Assembly (NCBI GenBank): GCA_050633885.1
Contig: JBOEHK010000005.1
Location: 496,001-560,000, forward strand
Source of the DNA: JAWSVE01 sp050633885
GTDB lineage: Bacteria > Pseudomonadota > Gammaproteobacteria > Pseudomonadales > Cellvibrionaceae
Length of the DNA: 64,000 nt
Reading direction: 5' to 3'
The notes beneath the pieces were generated by a model. The model had not been told where the DNA came from. It searched no databases and saw only the letters and a list, made by a program, of their open reading frames with translations. The position numbers and the translations under genes are program-made. This document shows, in pieces, positions 36,145-46,110 of the stretch. Each line of letters begins with the position of its first letter. Position 1 is the first letter of the stretch.

Positions 36145-39100
36145 TTATTGATTAACATTACTCGCTGCAGGGGCTGAATTTCCAGCGGAACCTAGTTCAA
36201 AAACGCTTCCTGAAGCGCTTAATAATGAGGCTGAATCACCCACATAAACACCGTAATTCCAGCCACCGACACCACGATTTGACGATGTGCCATTTCCTGC
36301 ATTGCCTGTTGCGATTGCACTGTTAAGGACATCTGCTGAACTATTACCTAACAACACTAAACCAGCCGAGGGACCACCTGAACCCCCGCCACCTTTTCCA
36401 CCATAACCGCCGGGGCCTCCTTTTCCACCATTACCGCCTTTTCTAGAACTCGAATCATATCCAGTACCACCATTACCACCATCTCCGCCAGTTCCACCTG
36501 AACCACCATTTCCGCCAGCTCCACCTGAACTACTGACCAATGACGAGGAGTCAACATGAATAAATTCAACATTCAACGCAGCAAGCGCAAACGACCCACC
36601 AGCACCACGAGCACCTTGTCCGCCGTAGCCGCCACCGCCACCTTCGCCGCCACCGCCGCCACCGCCGCCGTTATTGGTATCGATTCCATTACCCGAACCA
36701 CCGCCACCGCCACCGGCGCCACCAGCACCAGTTCCACCCGTCGAACCGTGTTTGGGAATCAAGATGCCATTCACATCGAACGTACTGGCTAGCGTTGCCA
36801 CCACACCCGCCGATCCCGTCGAAGCACGATACGAGACACTTCCTCCCGATTTGGCCGAAGTAGTGCTACATGACGCGGGGAATTTATAAGTCGCCACGCC
36901 CCCTTTTCCACCAGCACCACCACTGACAGAACCGCTTTTGCTCCCACCGGAACCTTTGCTACCAGACGAACAAGCAACAAGCCCAGCCGTGGCTTTAGCA
37001 CCCGCTCCGCCTTTCGCACCGTTGGTATTTCCTGTTCCACCAACACCGCCATTAATCCCGCTGCCGTTTGAACCTTTGTCACCAGTCTGTCCTTTACTGC
37101 CAGCGATTCCTCTCGCGCCTGCTGATCCCTTACCCGAACGAATTTCACTCGAAACAACATTTAGCGATGAGAGATTTCTTGCCATCACCCCATAACTTGA
37201 ACCTGCAACAAAATCAGCACTCCCCGTGGTCAATAGAGAAGGGGTAATTGTGAGATCAGAGCCTTTAGCAATAACGCGATCCAGTGTCACTGACGGTTGG
37301 CTCTCTAACAAAATCGCCATCGATGATTCGGATCCACCAATAGGCGCAACCGATTCAACACTTAATCCACTTATCACCACAGGAACACTCGATTGTTTTT
37401 GTGTTAAAGCAATTGCTTTATTCACGATAATAGGTGTTGGCTTTAAAAGAGGCTCATGAATCCAATTGTCATCAAAACCTCCAAACATACTGACATTGGC
37501 TGGAAGAGTAATTGTTTCACTTGATGAATAAACAGCACCGTTATCGGGTGTATTCAAATAAATATCACCACCTGCTGAAACTATGTCTAATGCTTTTTCT
37601 AACGTTTTTAATGGTGAATCTGGCGTACCCAAGTTATTAAAGTCATGGCCGACATCGGGATCGACAAACCACGCATTAGCCGCATCTTTTGCAACAACCA
37701 TGCGAACAGAATCAATCGCTTCACTACCGCTTTGCTGCGTATCTGTCACCGTCACTCTAAACGCTAAGGTTGTCACTTCTGAAGGAGCAGTGAATGTCAC
37801 TGATGGACTATTAGGTAATTGACCAACAGAAATGCCAGAGAGTTGTGTCCATGAATACGTTAATGATCCAGGATCTGAATAATTAGATGCACTGGCTTGC
37901 AACGTAACATTCGAAGCCGATGTGACAATTTGGTTATCACCCAATTCTACTTGCAACTCACCAAGAGGATTTGTGCAATTAGAAAACTCATCACTGTCTG
38001 AAATAGTATCCGCATCACTATCGGCCACTAAAGGATTTGAGCGCACGAAAACTAAATTGCCACCAACATCACAAGGGGGGGCGCCTAGATTTGTTTTCCA
38101 TCCGTAAATTTCTAACGCATCATCTAACGTATCGCCATCCGTATCCGCTTTAGTTAAGTCGGTTCCTTTTAGCTGTTCCATGCGATCGCTTAAACCATCC
38201 AAATCAGTATCGGTGATATAAACAAGATGCAGTACATCACCTTTGCGAATTTGAATATCATTCGCAGCGTAATCTTCATCCAGAATATTATAAAGCTCTG
38301 TCGATAAAGTACCGATAGGACTGCCTTGCGGTGTAAATGTGTGCGCTAACATCCAATAACTATTGGTTGATGTATTCGCTGAAATATTTCGAACTTTTGT
38401 TAGACCTGAATGATTAGCTTTTCCAGGGAAAGTAAAATCACTAAACTCATAAGCAACGTCTAAATGTTTTGCCATTAAATCTACAAATGACAACTCGCTA
38501 CCATTTCCAGTATCGACAGCAACTCGATAGCGCTCAGTCGATAAGCCGCCGTGATCGCTATAATCAATAATGACTTCTGCGGTTCTAGCTTTAATATTTT
38601 GTGCCGCTAAATTTAGATCAACATCAGAACGCTGTCCGGTCAATGAAATGTTTGTGGGTTTTAAAATTAATTGATTCGAACCTTCTAGAATCCGACTGAT
38701 TTCTTCAGGATTATTTTCAGCCGTATACTCAAAATTAAACGGCGCTAATTGGCTATTATCGATATTTTGCTGAGGACCGAGAGGATCAGGTGTAACACTT
38801 AATTGCCCATCGTGCCGCAAGGTGCCGACAGAAATTAAATTCCCTGGATTTTTTGAATCTTCCATGTAAGCGGCAATTTCCATATTGTTGATGGTGTAAC
38901 TGACATCGCCATCGTTCGCCAATCCCATCAATACTTTTATCTCTCCGCCTTTTGTATCGACCGTTTCTGTTTTTAGTGTTTCGTAAAACTCACTGCTTTC
39001 TTGTCGATTAGTTTCGACCGTTGTTTCATCCCAATAACTCACATCCGTCGTTGTATCATTATGTTGATATTCATAATTCGCCTCGACTTTTCCTGATGTG

Positions 39101-39879
39101 ATGGGTCCAGATTTTTTCACTTCCGCATTCACGCCAACGGTATGCTGTTCTTCTACTTCGTGTGTATTGGTACGACCTCGAGAAGTCGTCACTTCTACTT
39201 CAGCGCTATTTGCATTACTCATTCCTTTTGCAACGCTTCCAGACTCAACGGTTGTTGCTAACAATTGAATGACTGGCGTTCCCATTTGACGCATGTAAAT
39301 ACGAGGGACATCAGCCACTAGCGGATTAAAGCGCAAATGATTTCCACTTAAGCGATCCCAATTGTCGACTTCTTCTTTGTCTAAAAAGCCATCGCCATCT
39401 GTGTCTTTAACGGAAGGATTGGTTCCAAAAGTCGCTTCCTCCGCATCTGTTAATCCATCACCATCTGTATCATTACTCGCCGATGGCGTTGTGCATGAAA
39501 CCACAACATCATTCACATCGGTTGTCGCCGTACCAGAACCGCTCGCAACATGACAAGTTTGTAAAGGATTAGTTGGCTGGGTAGAAACGCTCACACTATA
39601 AGCATCCTCTAAAGCCACCGTCGAACTGAAAGTGAACACATCGTTACCCGTGATCGTTAAATCATCGCTATTATTATTTTGTAAAACCAAACCATTGCCT
39701 GACAGGCCAGAGACAGCCCCACCAATTGTAAAATTTCCCGGCGTTGGAGTTGGGATTGGGGTTGGTGTGGGTGCTGGAGAAGGCGCAGGATCACTACCTC
39801 CACCGCCTCCACCACCACACCCAGCTAAAGATAACGACATCATCGCCGTCACCAACCATTTAGAATGTGAAGTTTTCAT
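36145..39879 (-). CDS. Large surface lipoprotein with protective-antigen/binary-toxin-B-like region, beta-helix and collagen-like Gly-rich tail
   Basis: The 1244-residue precursor has a lipobox (SLAGC, Cys21) followed by Gly and Pro-rich linkers. A small beta domain (about 50-130) leads to thrombospondin-3-like calcium repeats (about 136-175; DTDGDGLTDAEE). Residues about 183-480 resemble the anthrax protective antigen pore-insertion and oligomerisation domains by motif order: NPLVADVP, TSRGRTNTHEV, an alternating-polarity stretch (VGVNAEVKKSG to KVEANYEY), VDTKGGEIKVLMGLANDG and TAEVIIDY. A binary-toxin-type calcium domain follows (about 555-640; LEIYGWKTN, VRSNPLVADSD), then an Ig/PKD-like domain (about 645-730), a DUF1565-like beta-helix (about 735-910) and a Gly-rich tail (about 915-1195) with true collagen triplets. 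The ribosome binding site is a good AGGAGA. Calls by eye; the toxin resemblance is the least certain. Confidence 0.7.
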   Translation of the reverse strand: MKTSHSKWLVTAMMSLSLAGCGGGGGGGSDPAPSPAPTPTPIPTPTPGNFTIGGAVSGLSGNGLVLQNNNSDDLTITGNDVFTFSSTVALEDAYSVSVSTQPTNPLQTCHVASGSGTATTDVNDVVVSCTTPSASNDTDGDGLTDAEEATFGTNPSVKDTDGDGFLDKEEVDNWDRLSGNHLRFNPLVADVPRIYMRQMGTPVIQLLATTVESGSVAKGMSNANSAEVEVTTSRGRTNTHEVEEQHTVGVNAEVKKSGPITSGKVEANYEYQHNDTTTDVSYWDETTVETNRQESSEFYETLKTETVDTKGGEIKVLMGLANDGDVSYTINNMEIAAYMEDSKNPGNLISVGTLRHDGQLSVTPDPLGPQQNIDNSQLAPFNFEYTAENNPEEISRILEGSNQLILKPTNISLTGQRSDVDLNLAAQNIKARTAEVIIDYSDHGGLSTERYRVAVDTGNGSELSFVDLMAKHLDVAYEFSDFTFPGKANHSGLTKVRNISANTSTNSYWMLAHTFTPQGSPIGTLSTELYNILDEDYAANDIQIRKGDVLHLVYITDTDLDGLSDRMEQLKGTDLTKADTDGDTLDDALEIYGWKTNLGAPPCDVGGNLVFVRSNPLVADSDADTISDSDEFSNCTNPLGELQVELGDNQIVTSASNVTLQASASNYSDPGSLTYSWTQLSGISVGQLPNSPSVTFTAPSEVTTLAFRVTVTDTQQSGSEAIDSVRMVVAKDAANAWFVDPDVGHDFNNLGTPDSPLKTLEKALDIVSAGGDIYLNTPDNGAVYSSSETITLPANVSMFGGFDDNWIHEPLLKPTPIIVNKAIALTQKQSSVPVVISGLSVESVAPIGGSESSMAILLESQPSVTLDRVIAKGSDLTITPSLLTTGSADFVAGSSYGVMARNLSSLNVVSSEIRSGKGSAGARGIAGSKGQTGDKGSNGSGINGGVGGTGNTNGAKGGAGAKATAGLVACSSGSKGSGGSKSGSVSGGAGGKGGVATYKFPASCSTTSAKSGGSVSYRASTGSAGVVATLASTFDVNGILIPKHGSTGGTGAGGAGGGGGGSGNGIDTNNGGGGGGGGEGGGGGYGGQGARGAGGSFALAALNVEFIHVDSSSLVSSSGGAGGNGGSGGTGGDGGNGGTGYDSSSRKGGNGGKGGPGGYGGKGGGGSGGPSAGLVLLGNSSADVLNSAIATGNAGNGTSSNRGVGGWNYGVYVGDSASLLSASGSVFELGSAGNSAPAASNVNQ

Positions 39880-40220
39880 GATTCATCTCCTTCGTATCGC
39901 TCTACGATTGTTAACATGTTTAAAAGTCAAAAGCCGCTTAATTAAGCTGCTATTACTCTTTAAAGCGTCAATCAAATAGAGATCCCCTCACTAGAATGAA
40001 AAAATAAAGGACAAGAGCCTAAAATTGGTGAAACGGAGAGATTAAAAGATAAGAAAAAATGAATGGAAAGTTGAGATATCTATAAGAAGCGACAAAGACA
40101 ACATAATCCCCTCATCCAAAAATTATATTTTTTTTATGATGAAAAAAGGTTGTCGTCTCGAACAGGTTATGACTATTATCTCGAGCATGACGGACAAAAA
40201 TACCAATACAGTCAATACCT
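39880..40220. promoter_or_regulatory. Divergent intergenic region between the toxin-like lipoprotein and the kinase gene
   Basis: This 341-base AT-rich gap must hold the promoters of both divergent genes. The minus-strand gene has a strong AAGGAGA ribosome binding site just upstream of its ATG, whereas the kinase ATG has no clear one. I see no convincing -35/-10 pair or inverted repeat. Confidence 0.4.
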
Positions 40221-43200
40221 ATGGATAACTGGGAAAGAATCGAGGAAATTTTTAATGCTGCGTTAAATATTGCGCCCAACGCAAGAGTCGACTATGTCGC
40301 CGATAAATGTGAGGGGGACAAACAGTTAAAACACCAAGTCCTCACATTATTAAACGCTGATGATAACTCAGAGAACTATCTGTCCAATCTATCAGAAACT
40401 CTCTATCCACTCATTAACGATGTAGAAATCGATACCGTAAAACACTATCGATTACTTGAAAAAATTGGCGAAGGCGGAATGGGTGTAGTGTATAAGGCTT
40501 TCGATGAAAAGCTTCATCGCACCGTTGCCATAAAGTTTCTCCTATCGTATCGAGCAAAAAATCCCAACGACAAACAACGATTCGTTCAAGAAGCAAAATC
40601 CGCTGCGGGGCTAAACCATCCTAACGTATGCGAAGTGTATGAAGTCGATGAAACAGAAGATGGTCGGTTATATATCGTAACGGCTTTTTGTGAGGGGAAA
40701 AATTTATCGGAACTAATCGCAGAGCAGACGTTATCCATCGGCGATCTTTTCAACATTATTATTCAGTTATGCGACGCTCTTAAAACCGCTCACAATCATG
40801 GAATTATTCACCGCGATTTAAAACCTGAAAACATTATTGTTAACGATACTATGCATATTCAGCTTGTCGATTTTGGTATTGCCAAAACAGCTGGAACAGA
40901 AATATCACAAACCGGACAAGTGATTGGAACATTTGCTTATATGTCGCCAGAGCAATTTAGTTCAGGAATTATCGATCAACGAACTGATATTTGGGCGCTA
41001 GGAATACTGTTATACGAATCGCTAACAGGCGAGCGGCCATTTAGCGGTGATAATGCCGCTGAGATTATGTACCAAATATTTAATAGCGAGAGTCCAAAGA
41101 TTTTTTTAGACAATTTGGATTTTTCAACTCGACTTGATCACATTATTCAGCGATGTCTTAGCATCGAAAAACCAAAGCGATACCACAGTACCGATATTGT
41201 CAAGAATGAACTACAAAGCTTGCTAAATAATTTAAAAGCGACTGAAGATGATCAAAAAAAGTGTGCGCAATTTATTAACAATGATTCACAAAGAAAAAAA
41301 ATAGCAAAAACAATAAGTACGGTTAATGAATACCGTAAAATCCTAACCTTGGGGATATCGTGCAATAATACAGACGGGGATAGCAACGAAAAAGAAAATA
41401 AAAAAAGCACATCCGAAATCAAAGCTATTATTAAGACATTTTCTGGCAGTATCAGTCATCATCATATCGAACCATCCGGTAAAAATGATCCCGAGCTTAT
41501 CGTAGCTCACTTTGGCTTTCCTCTTCGCTCTGAAAAATATAGCGCCAATATTTTACTGTGTTCAAAGGCACTATTATCTATACACGCAGTCGACACTCTG
41601 CTTATCCATAATTTGCCAGTCACGATAAGTGACGACAACAAAACAGGACAGCGTAAAGTATTAGGCGACATTAATGGCATTATGACTTCACTGATCCATC
41701 AAAAAAGTCAGCACGATATATCCGTGATCATGACAGAGTCGGCTTGCGCCCGACTACGAAAGCGTTTTCCGGCAGAGATACAAGATAAATCAATAATCAC
41801 CCACAACGAAACGTTATATCAATTTACTAAAAGAGAAGCAGAAACATCGCTATCGCCCAATCGTAGCCAATATACCACTCAATTGATGGGGCGCTATCAT
41901 GAGCTAGGATTACTGGAATCCGCTTGGAATGACGCGAACGATGGCGATTCACGTGCCGTGCTCATTACTGGCGAAGCGGGTATGGGGAAAACTCGACTGC
42001 TTCACGAACTCACTAAAACTGTGACATTAAAAAGTAATAGCGCCAATAAAAAATCACTGATTATTGATTGTACGTTTGACCCTTTACAACAAGATACTGC
42101 TTTCTATCCCATCATAAAAGCGATCAGCGACAATATACTCTTTTTTGAAAAAACGGGCACTATCATCAACACCCGCAACACGGTGGGCATCGCTCATTCA
42201 CTGAATCACCAAACCGTTACTCAGCACTCTGCCTACCAGTGGCTCTCAAATGTATTTTCACTGACACAAAATGACAACACTCTCGCCATAGAGAATGACG
42301 ATACAGAAGTATTGCTATGGCTGCTTGGTAAAGCGAACTGTACTGACACTCAAGAACTGGCACTTTCCGTTTTACACGAGTCTTCCGAATCGCTAAAGAA
42401 AAAAAGTTTTTTACTGCTCAATAAAATTATATTGAGCCTTACATTAAAACAACCTGTACTACTCATCTTCGAAGATTTACATTGGGCCGACTACAGCTCT
42501 CTCGAATGGATTGATAGTATTTTGTCACAATCCTTACCTGATCATGTATTAATAATCATGACGGGTAGACCAGAATTATTTCATCGATGGAGAGCGTATA
42601 GCGACCTAACACAATTATCACTTAACAAATTAGGAAAATCTGAAACCCGCGATTTTATTCACAGCCTACACACAGAATCATTATTATCGGAAGAAATCGA
42701 GAACCGAATTATTGAAAAAACAGCAGGCAATCCACTCTTCATAGAAGAATATGTCAACATGATTTCTCGACAAAAAAGAGAAACAACAACTCATCCCTTA
42801 AAGAACGATTCGGTCCCTGATAGCCTCAACGACATTTTATTATCAAGACTTGACCAATTAGGTCACAGCAAAACGATTGCCCAAGCAGCCTCGGTTATTG
42901 GTAGATTGTTTGATGAAAACTTGCTGCAAGAGATTCTTAAGCAAGAAAACATTGAATACCCAAATCATATCAAGCATCATCTTTCTTCGCTTAATGACGC
43001 AGATATTATTTTTCAAAAGTCTAACGACAATTATATTTTTAAACACGCACTAATTCGTGATGCATTATATCAAACGATCAATATTGATCAGCGTAAGAAG
43101 TTTCATATTTCAATTGCGAATGTCATTTCAAACAACTTCAAGCAAAATAACAACATTTCTGAAGAACGTATTGCACAGCATTATTCTCTGGGTTCAGACT

Positions 43201-44327
43201 ATACAGAATCCATTAAATGGTGGCTCAAAGCTGCAAAACACGCATGGAACAACCATGCTTTACTGGAAGTCATGCGATTATGCCAACATGGGATTCAAGA
43301 CATTCATCTACTTCAACAATCTGTTACCAATATTCAAGCGCTTACAGACATTAAGCATAAAGAGATTGAATTACATATATTTTTAGGTCGAGCTGCCACT
43401 GCTAGCGAAGGTTATGCAAGCAGCACCGCTGCAAAATCTCATCGACGCGCCTTAGATCTTGCAACCACTGCTGACGAAAAACTCAAAGCATTTCCTTCAC
43501 TCATTGGCATATGGGCATATTACTGTGTTAGCGCTCAACATATTGAAGCTGAAAATACTGCACAAGCACTGGTCGACATTGCAGATCAACATCACTCTGA
43601 CGACTTAATCGTAGAAGCTTATATGCTGAGAGGAACAACGCATTTATTTCGTGGAAATTTTTCGCAAAGTGCTTGTGACCTCTTACTGGCAGAAAAAAAA
43701 CTCACTGCCGATATGCAACAACCGCATATTAATGCCTATGGCCAAGACCCCGGCGTTGTCATTTATAGTTTTTTTGCCATATTAAAAGAAATTCTAGGAG
43801 ATACGGAAAGCGCGTTAAAGATGAGCCAAAAAGCCATCAGTTCTGCTCGTCGTTCTCAGCATCCTTTTTCATTATCTTTTGCTTTAGGCTTTGCTGTCCA
43901 TATCTCAATTCGCCTAAGAAAAAACCAAGAAGCTGAAGCACTTATCGAAGAGAATCAAGCATTATGCTCTAAACATGGCATTCACGTCTTTCGCTTACTG
44001 GGTGCAATTCAAGAAGGTCTTCTTTGTCTAGCCAACGGGCAAGCGCTTAAAGGAATTTCTTTGATTGAAAAAAATATTCCTCACTATCAATCGATGGGAG
44101 CCAATTTATTTATGGGCACTTGGCATGGCGTATTATCACTAACGCTATTAAAAATGGGAGATAAACATTCCGCATTACAACATTTCGCAAAAGGTATTGA
44201 AGCGGTTAACCAAAGTGGGGAAAGATTAAGCCAAAGTGTTTTATTCATTGCAGCTCAACATCTCAATAAAAAGCCTGAGTTTTTAGAACCATTGCAACTC
44301 AATACTTCAAAACAAAATAATAACTGA
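40221..44327 (+). CDS. Ser/Thr protein kinase-degenerate cyclase-ATPase-TPR signalling protein
   Basis: The 1368-residue protein starts with a short helical region typical of kinases linked to TIGR02999 sigma factors. An active-looking Ser/Thr kinase domain follows (about 76-335): IGEGGMGVVYKA, Lys105, His197-Arg-Asp, Asp217-Phe-Gly and YMSPEQF. Residues about 365-545 look like a degenerate nucleotide-cyclase domain (AHFGFPLRSEKYSANIL) without clear catalytic aspartates. An AAA_16/ORC-like ATPase lies at about 553-850 (Walker A GEAGMGKT at 584-591, Walker B LLIFEDLHWAD near 750), and the rest is TPR-like helical repeats. No transmembrane segment is seen. It lies 76 bases upstream of the lipoxygenase-like gene on the same strand, so the two may be co-transcribed. 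Confidence 0.9.
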   Translation: MDNWERIEEIFNAALNIAPNARVDYVADKCEGDKQLKHQVLTLLNADDNSENYLSNLSETLYPLINDVEIDTVKHYRLLEKIGEGGMGVVYKAFDEKLHRTVAIKFLLSYRAKNPNDKQRFVQEAKSAAGLNHPNVCEVYEVDETEDGRLYIVTAFCEGKNLSELIAEQTLSIGDLFNIIIQLCDALKTAHNHGIIHRDLKPENIIVNDTMHIQLVDFGIAKTAGTEISQTGQVIGTFAYMSPEQFSSGIIDQRTDIWALGILLYESLTGERPFSGDNAAEIMYQIFNSESPKIFLDNLDFSTRLDHIIQRCLSIEKPKRYHSTDIVKNELQSLLNNLKATEDDQKKCAQFINNDSQRKKIAKTISTVNEYRKILTLGISCNNTDGDSNEKENKKSTSEIKAIIKTFSGSISHHHIEPSGKNDPELIVAHFGFPLRSEKYSANILLCSKALLSIHAVDTLLIHNLPVTISDDNKTGQRKVLGDINGIMTSLIHQKSQHDISVIMTESACARLRKRFPAEIQDKSIITHNETLYQFTKREAETSLSPNRSQYTTQLMGRYHELGLLESAWNDANDGDSRAVLITGEAGMGKTRLLHELTKTVTLKSNSANKKSLIIDCTFDPLQQDTAFYPIIKAISDNILFFEKTGTIINTRNTVGIAHSLNHQTVTQHSAYQWLSNVFSLTQNDNTLAIENDDTEVLLWLLGKANCTDTQELALSVLHESSESLKKKSFLLLNKIILSLTLKQPVLLIFEDLHWADYSSLEWIDSILSQSLPDHVLIIMTGRPELFHRWRAYSDLTQLSLNKLGKSETRDFIHSLHTESLLSEEIENRIIEKTAGNPLFIEEYVNMISRQKRETTTHPLKNDSVPDSLNDILLSRLDQLGHSKTIAQAASVIGRLFDENLLQEILKQENIEYPNHIKHHLSSLNDADIIFQKSNDNYIFKHALIRDALYQTINIDQRKKFHISIANVISNNFKQNNNISEERIAQHYSLGSDYTESIKWWLKAAKHAWNNHALLEVMRLCQHGIQDIHLLQQSVTNIQALTDIKHKEIELHIFLGRAATASEGYASSTAAKSHRRALDLATTADEKLKAFPSLIGIWAYYCVSAQHIEAENTAQALVDIADQHHSDDLIVEAYMLRGTTHLFRGNFSQSACDLLLAEKKLTADMQQPHINAYGQDPGVVIYSFFAILKEILGDTESALKMSQKAISSARRSQHPFSLSFALGFAVHISIRLRKNQEAEALIEENQALCSKHGIHVFRLLGAIQEGLLCLANGQALKGISLIEKNIPHYQSMGANLFMGTWHGVLSLTLLKMGDKHSALQHFAKGIEAVNQSGERLSQSVLFIAAQHLNKKPEFLEPLQLNTSKQNNN

Positions 44328-44403
44328 TTGTATTTGAGCACCTTCTATATTGTGAACGCATACCTAAAATCAAAAACAACGATATTCGAACAGGAGAAAA
44401 CAT

Positions 44404-46098
44404 ATGACTCAAAAAAATAATTCTTTAGGTATCAGCGGCAATGAAACTGACATGCGTGGAAACCCCAAATGGGATTACTTCAGGAAAAACGTCATCGACT
44501 ACCAAAGTGAATTGCTTTATGACAGTCGAGGCCCCTGGCCAACACCAGCACCGGGGCGCGCTCTTTCCGAGTATGCTGAAGTCACCAACCTCCCAGTAGA
44601 AGAAACTAACGATTGGTCGAAGAATGTTTCTCGAAAATACCTTTGGATTATTATGACCAAATTTATACCTGGCCTTTGGGAGTCTTACATCACCTCAGAT
44701 GGGCATTACGATAAATTTGATGACGACACGTTCAACACACATATCACAAACGGCATGTATAGCAAATTTTTATCTCCGCTAGAACTTGGAGATACTGAAT
44801 TATTCGCCAATAAAATTCCTGATATCAATGACAACCCTGACGAATTTATGAAAATGGATTTCAGCATGATGGAATGGCTATGCACAAAAACATTACCAGG
44901 TGTGTATGCGGCCCCCACCATCGTATTGTTTAAAGTCAACCCGTCAGCGACTAACAAAGCATTACCAGCATATACTGCTGTTGCAATACATATTTACCAA
45001 ACGGATGAAAACCAAAAAAAAATTCTTGAAACAGCAGATACTATAATTCCTACGCCTGCACCCTCGCAACAAACCAATTCATCACACAATAACCGCTGGG
45101 ATCTTGCCAAGTACTTTGCCATACAAGGTGCAGTTCATAGAATTAATATGACCGAACACGGAAAACTGCATTTTCCATTTGATACCATTAACGCAATAAC
45201 AAAATCAATTTTTCCTACAAGCCACCCATTGTTTCGACTATTACTGCCTCACTTGCGGTTATCATTGCCGGTTAACAACACTGTTCTCGAAGGTAAATAT
45301 TCCTTACTGAGTCGTACAAACTGGGTCGTTTATTCGCCATTTGCAGCCGAAGGAAAATACACTCGCAAATTGATCCCAGATGCATACGTTGGACGCAAAG
45401 ACAAACCTTTGTCTTTTCCTGAATATTTATTTCCCGAAAAGCCTACTTACCCACATACAAGCTTTGGTATATTTCTTGAAAAAAATTACATAATTTTTAG
45501 AGAGTTTGTTACAGCTGTCATTCATGAAACATTAACAAGTTCCTATAAAAAAGATGATGAGACAGGACAAAAAAAACATTGGGAATTTATCGCGCTTTGG
45601 GCTGAATCAATTTCGGAATGGGTTCCGGGATTTCCCAAACGAGAAGATTTTTTAACAGAGGATGAAGATAATCATTCCATTTCTACAAATAGAGACAAGC
45701 TCATTGATGTCGTATCACTGATGCTTTGGAATCTCACTGTGGCTCATTCCGCTGATCATGCAGGCTTTGCACGAAGCGGACAACGTCGCAATGTATTTAG
45801 GATTCACGTTCCGCCACCACTCAAAGGAACAGAAGTCAAAGATAATTTTTATTCAAAACTGGTGACTCGATGGGATTTATTTCAATCGTATTTAACCCAT
45901 CAACTTTTTTACAAGCCTCACAACACCGTTAATCTTGTTGATGTCCAATATGATTTTAGTGGCCATCCCAATGACTTACGAATTCAAGAATTACGCAACA
46001 CTCTAATTCGAAAACTGAAAGAGTGTGATGAAAGTGAGAGAACTCGCGATGAGAGCTTACCTCGGCTCGATGAGGTATCGTCTAGCATTCAATATTGA
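44404..46098 (+). CDS. Divergent lipoxygenase-like protein
   Basis: The 564-residue soluble protein has no signal peptide. Its C-terminal two thirds follow the lipoxygenase catalytic pattern: WDLAKYF, a His cluster, then HPLFRLLLPHLR (His274 and His283) with the canonical 17- and 8-residue spacings, and a later AHSADHAGFA segment whose His452 matches the third iron ligand. The first two ligands deviate: the histidines are at 245, 252 and 256 (spacings 6 and 3) instead of the canonical spacings 4 and 4. The Asn ligand position is Ala456, and the chain ends SIQY rather than in the ligand isoleucine. It could be an active variant or a non-catalytic relative. A good AGGAG ribosome binding site precedes the ATG. 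Confidence 0.65.
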   Translation: MTQKNNSLGISGNETDMRGNPKWDYFRKNVIDYQSELLYDSRGPWPTPAPGRALSEYAEVTNLPVEETNDWSKNVSRKYLWIIMTKFIPGLWESYITSDGHYDKFDDDTFNTHITNGMYSKFLSPLELGDTELFANKIPDINDNPDEFMKMDFSMMEWLCTKTLPGVYAAPTIVLFKVNPSATNKALPAYTAVAIHIYQTDENQKKILETADTIIPTPAPSQQTNSSHNNRWDLAKYFAIQGAVHRINMTEHGKLHFPFDTINAITKSIFPTSHPLFRLLLPHLRLSLPVNNTVLEGKYSLLSRTNWVVYSPFAAEGKYTRKLIPDAYVGRKDKPLSFPEYLFPEKPTYPHTSFGIFLEKNYIIFREFVTAVIHETLTSSYKKDDETGQKKHWEFIALWAESISEWVPGFPKREDFLTEDEDNHSISTNRDKLIDVVSLMLWNLTVAHSADHAGFARSGQRRNVFRIHVPPPLKGTEVKDNFYSKLVTRWDLFQSYLTHQLFYKPHNTVNLVDVQYDFSGHPNDLRIQELRNTLIRKLKECDESERTRDESLPRLDEVSSSIQY

Positions 46099-46110
46099 CT
46101 AGAGTGATCC

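Noticed and set aside
36556..37195. Several Ala/Pro/Thr-rich open frames antisense or frame-shifted to the Gly-rich tail of the lipoprotein gene
   Set aside because: They are by-products of GGN/NCC-rich codons on the coding strand. They have no ribosome binding sites and only low-complexity products.
38075..38081. Seven-G homopolymer inside the PA-like gene as a phase-variation tract
   Set aside because: Seven bases is short, similar runs occur in hslV and in the TonB receptor gene, and nothing indicates length variation.
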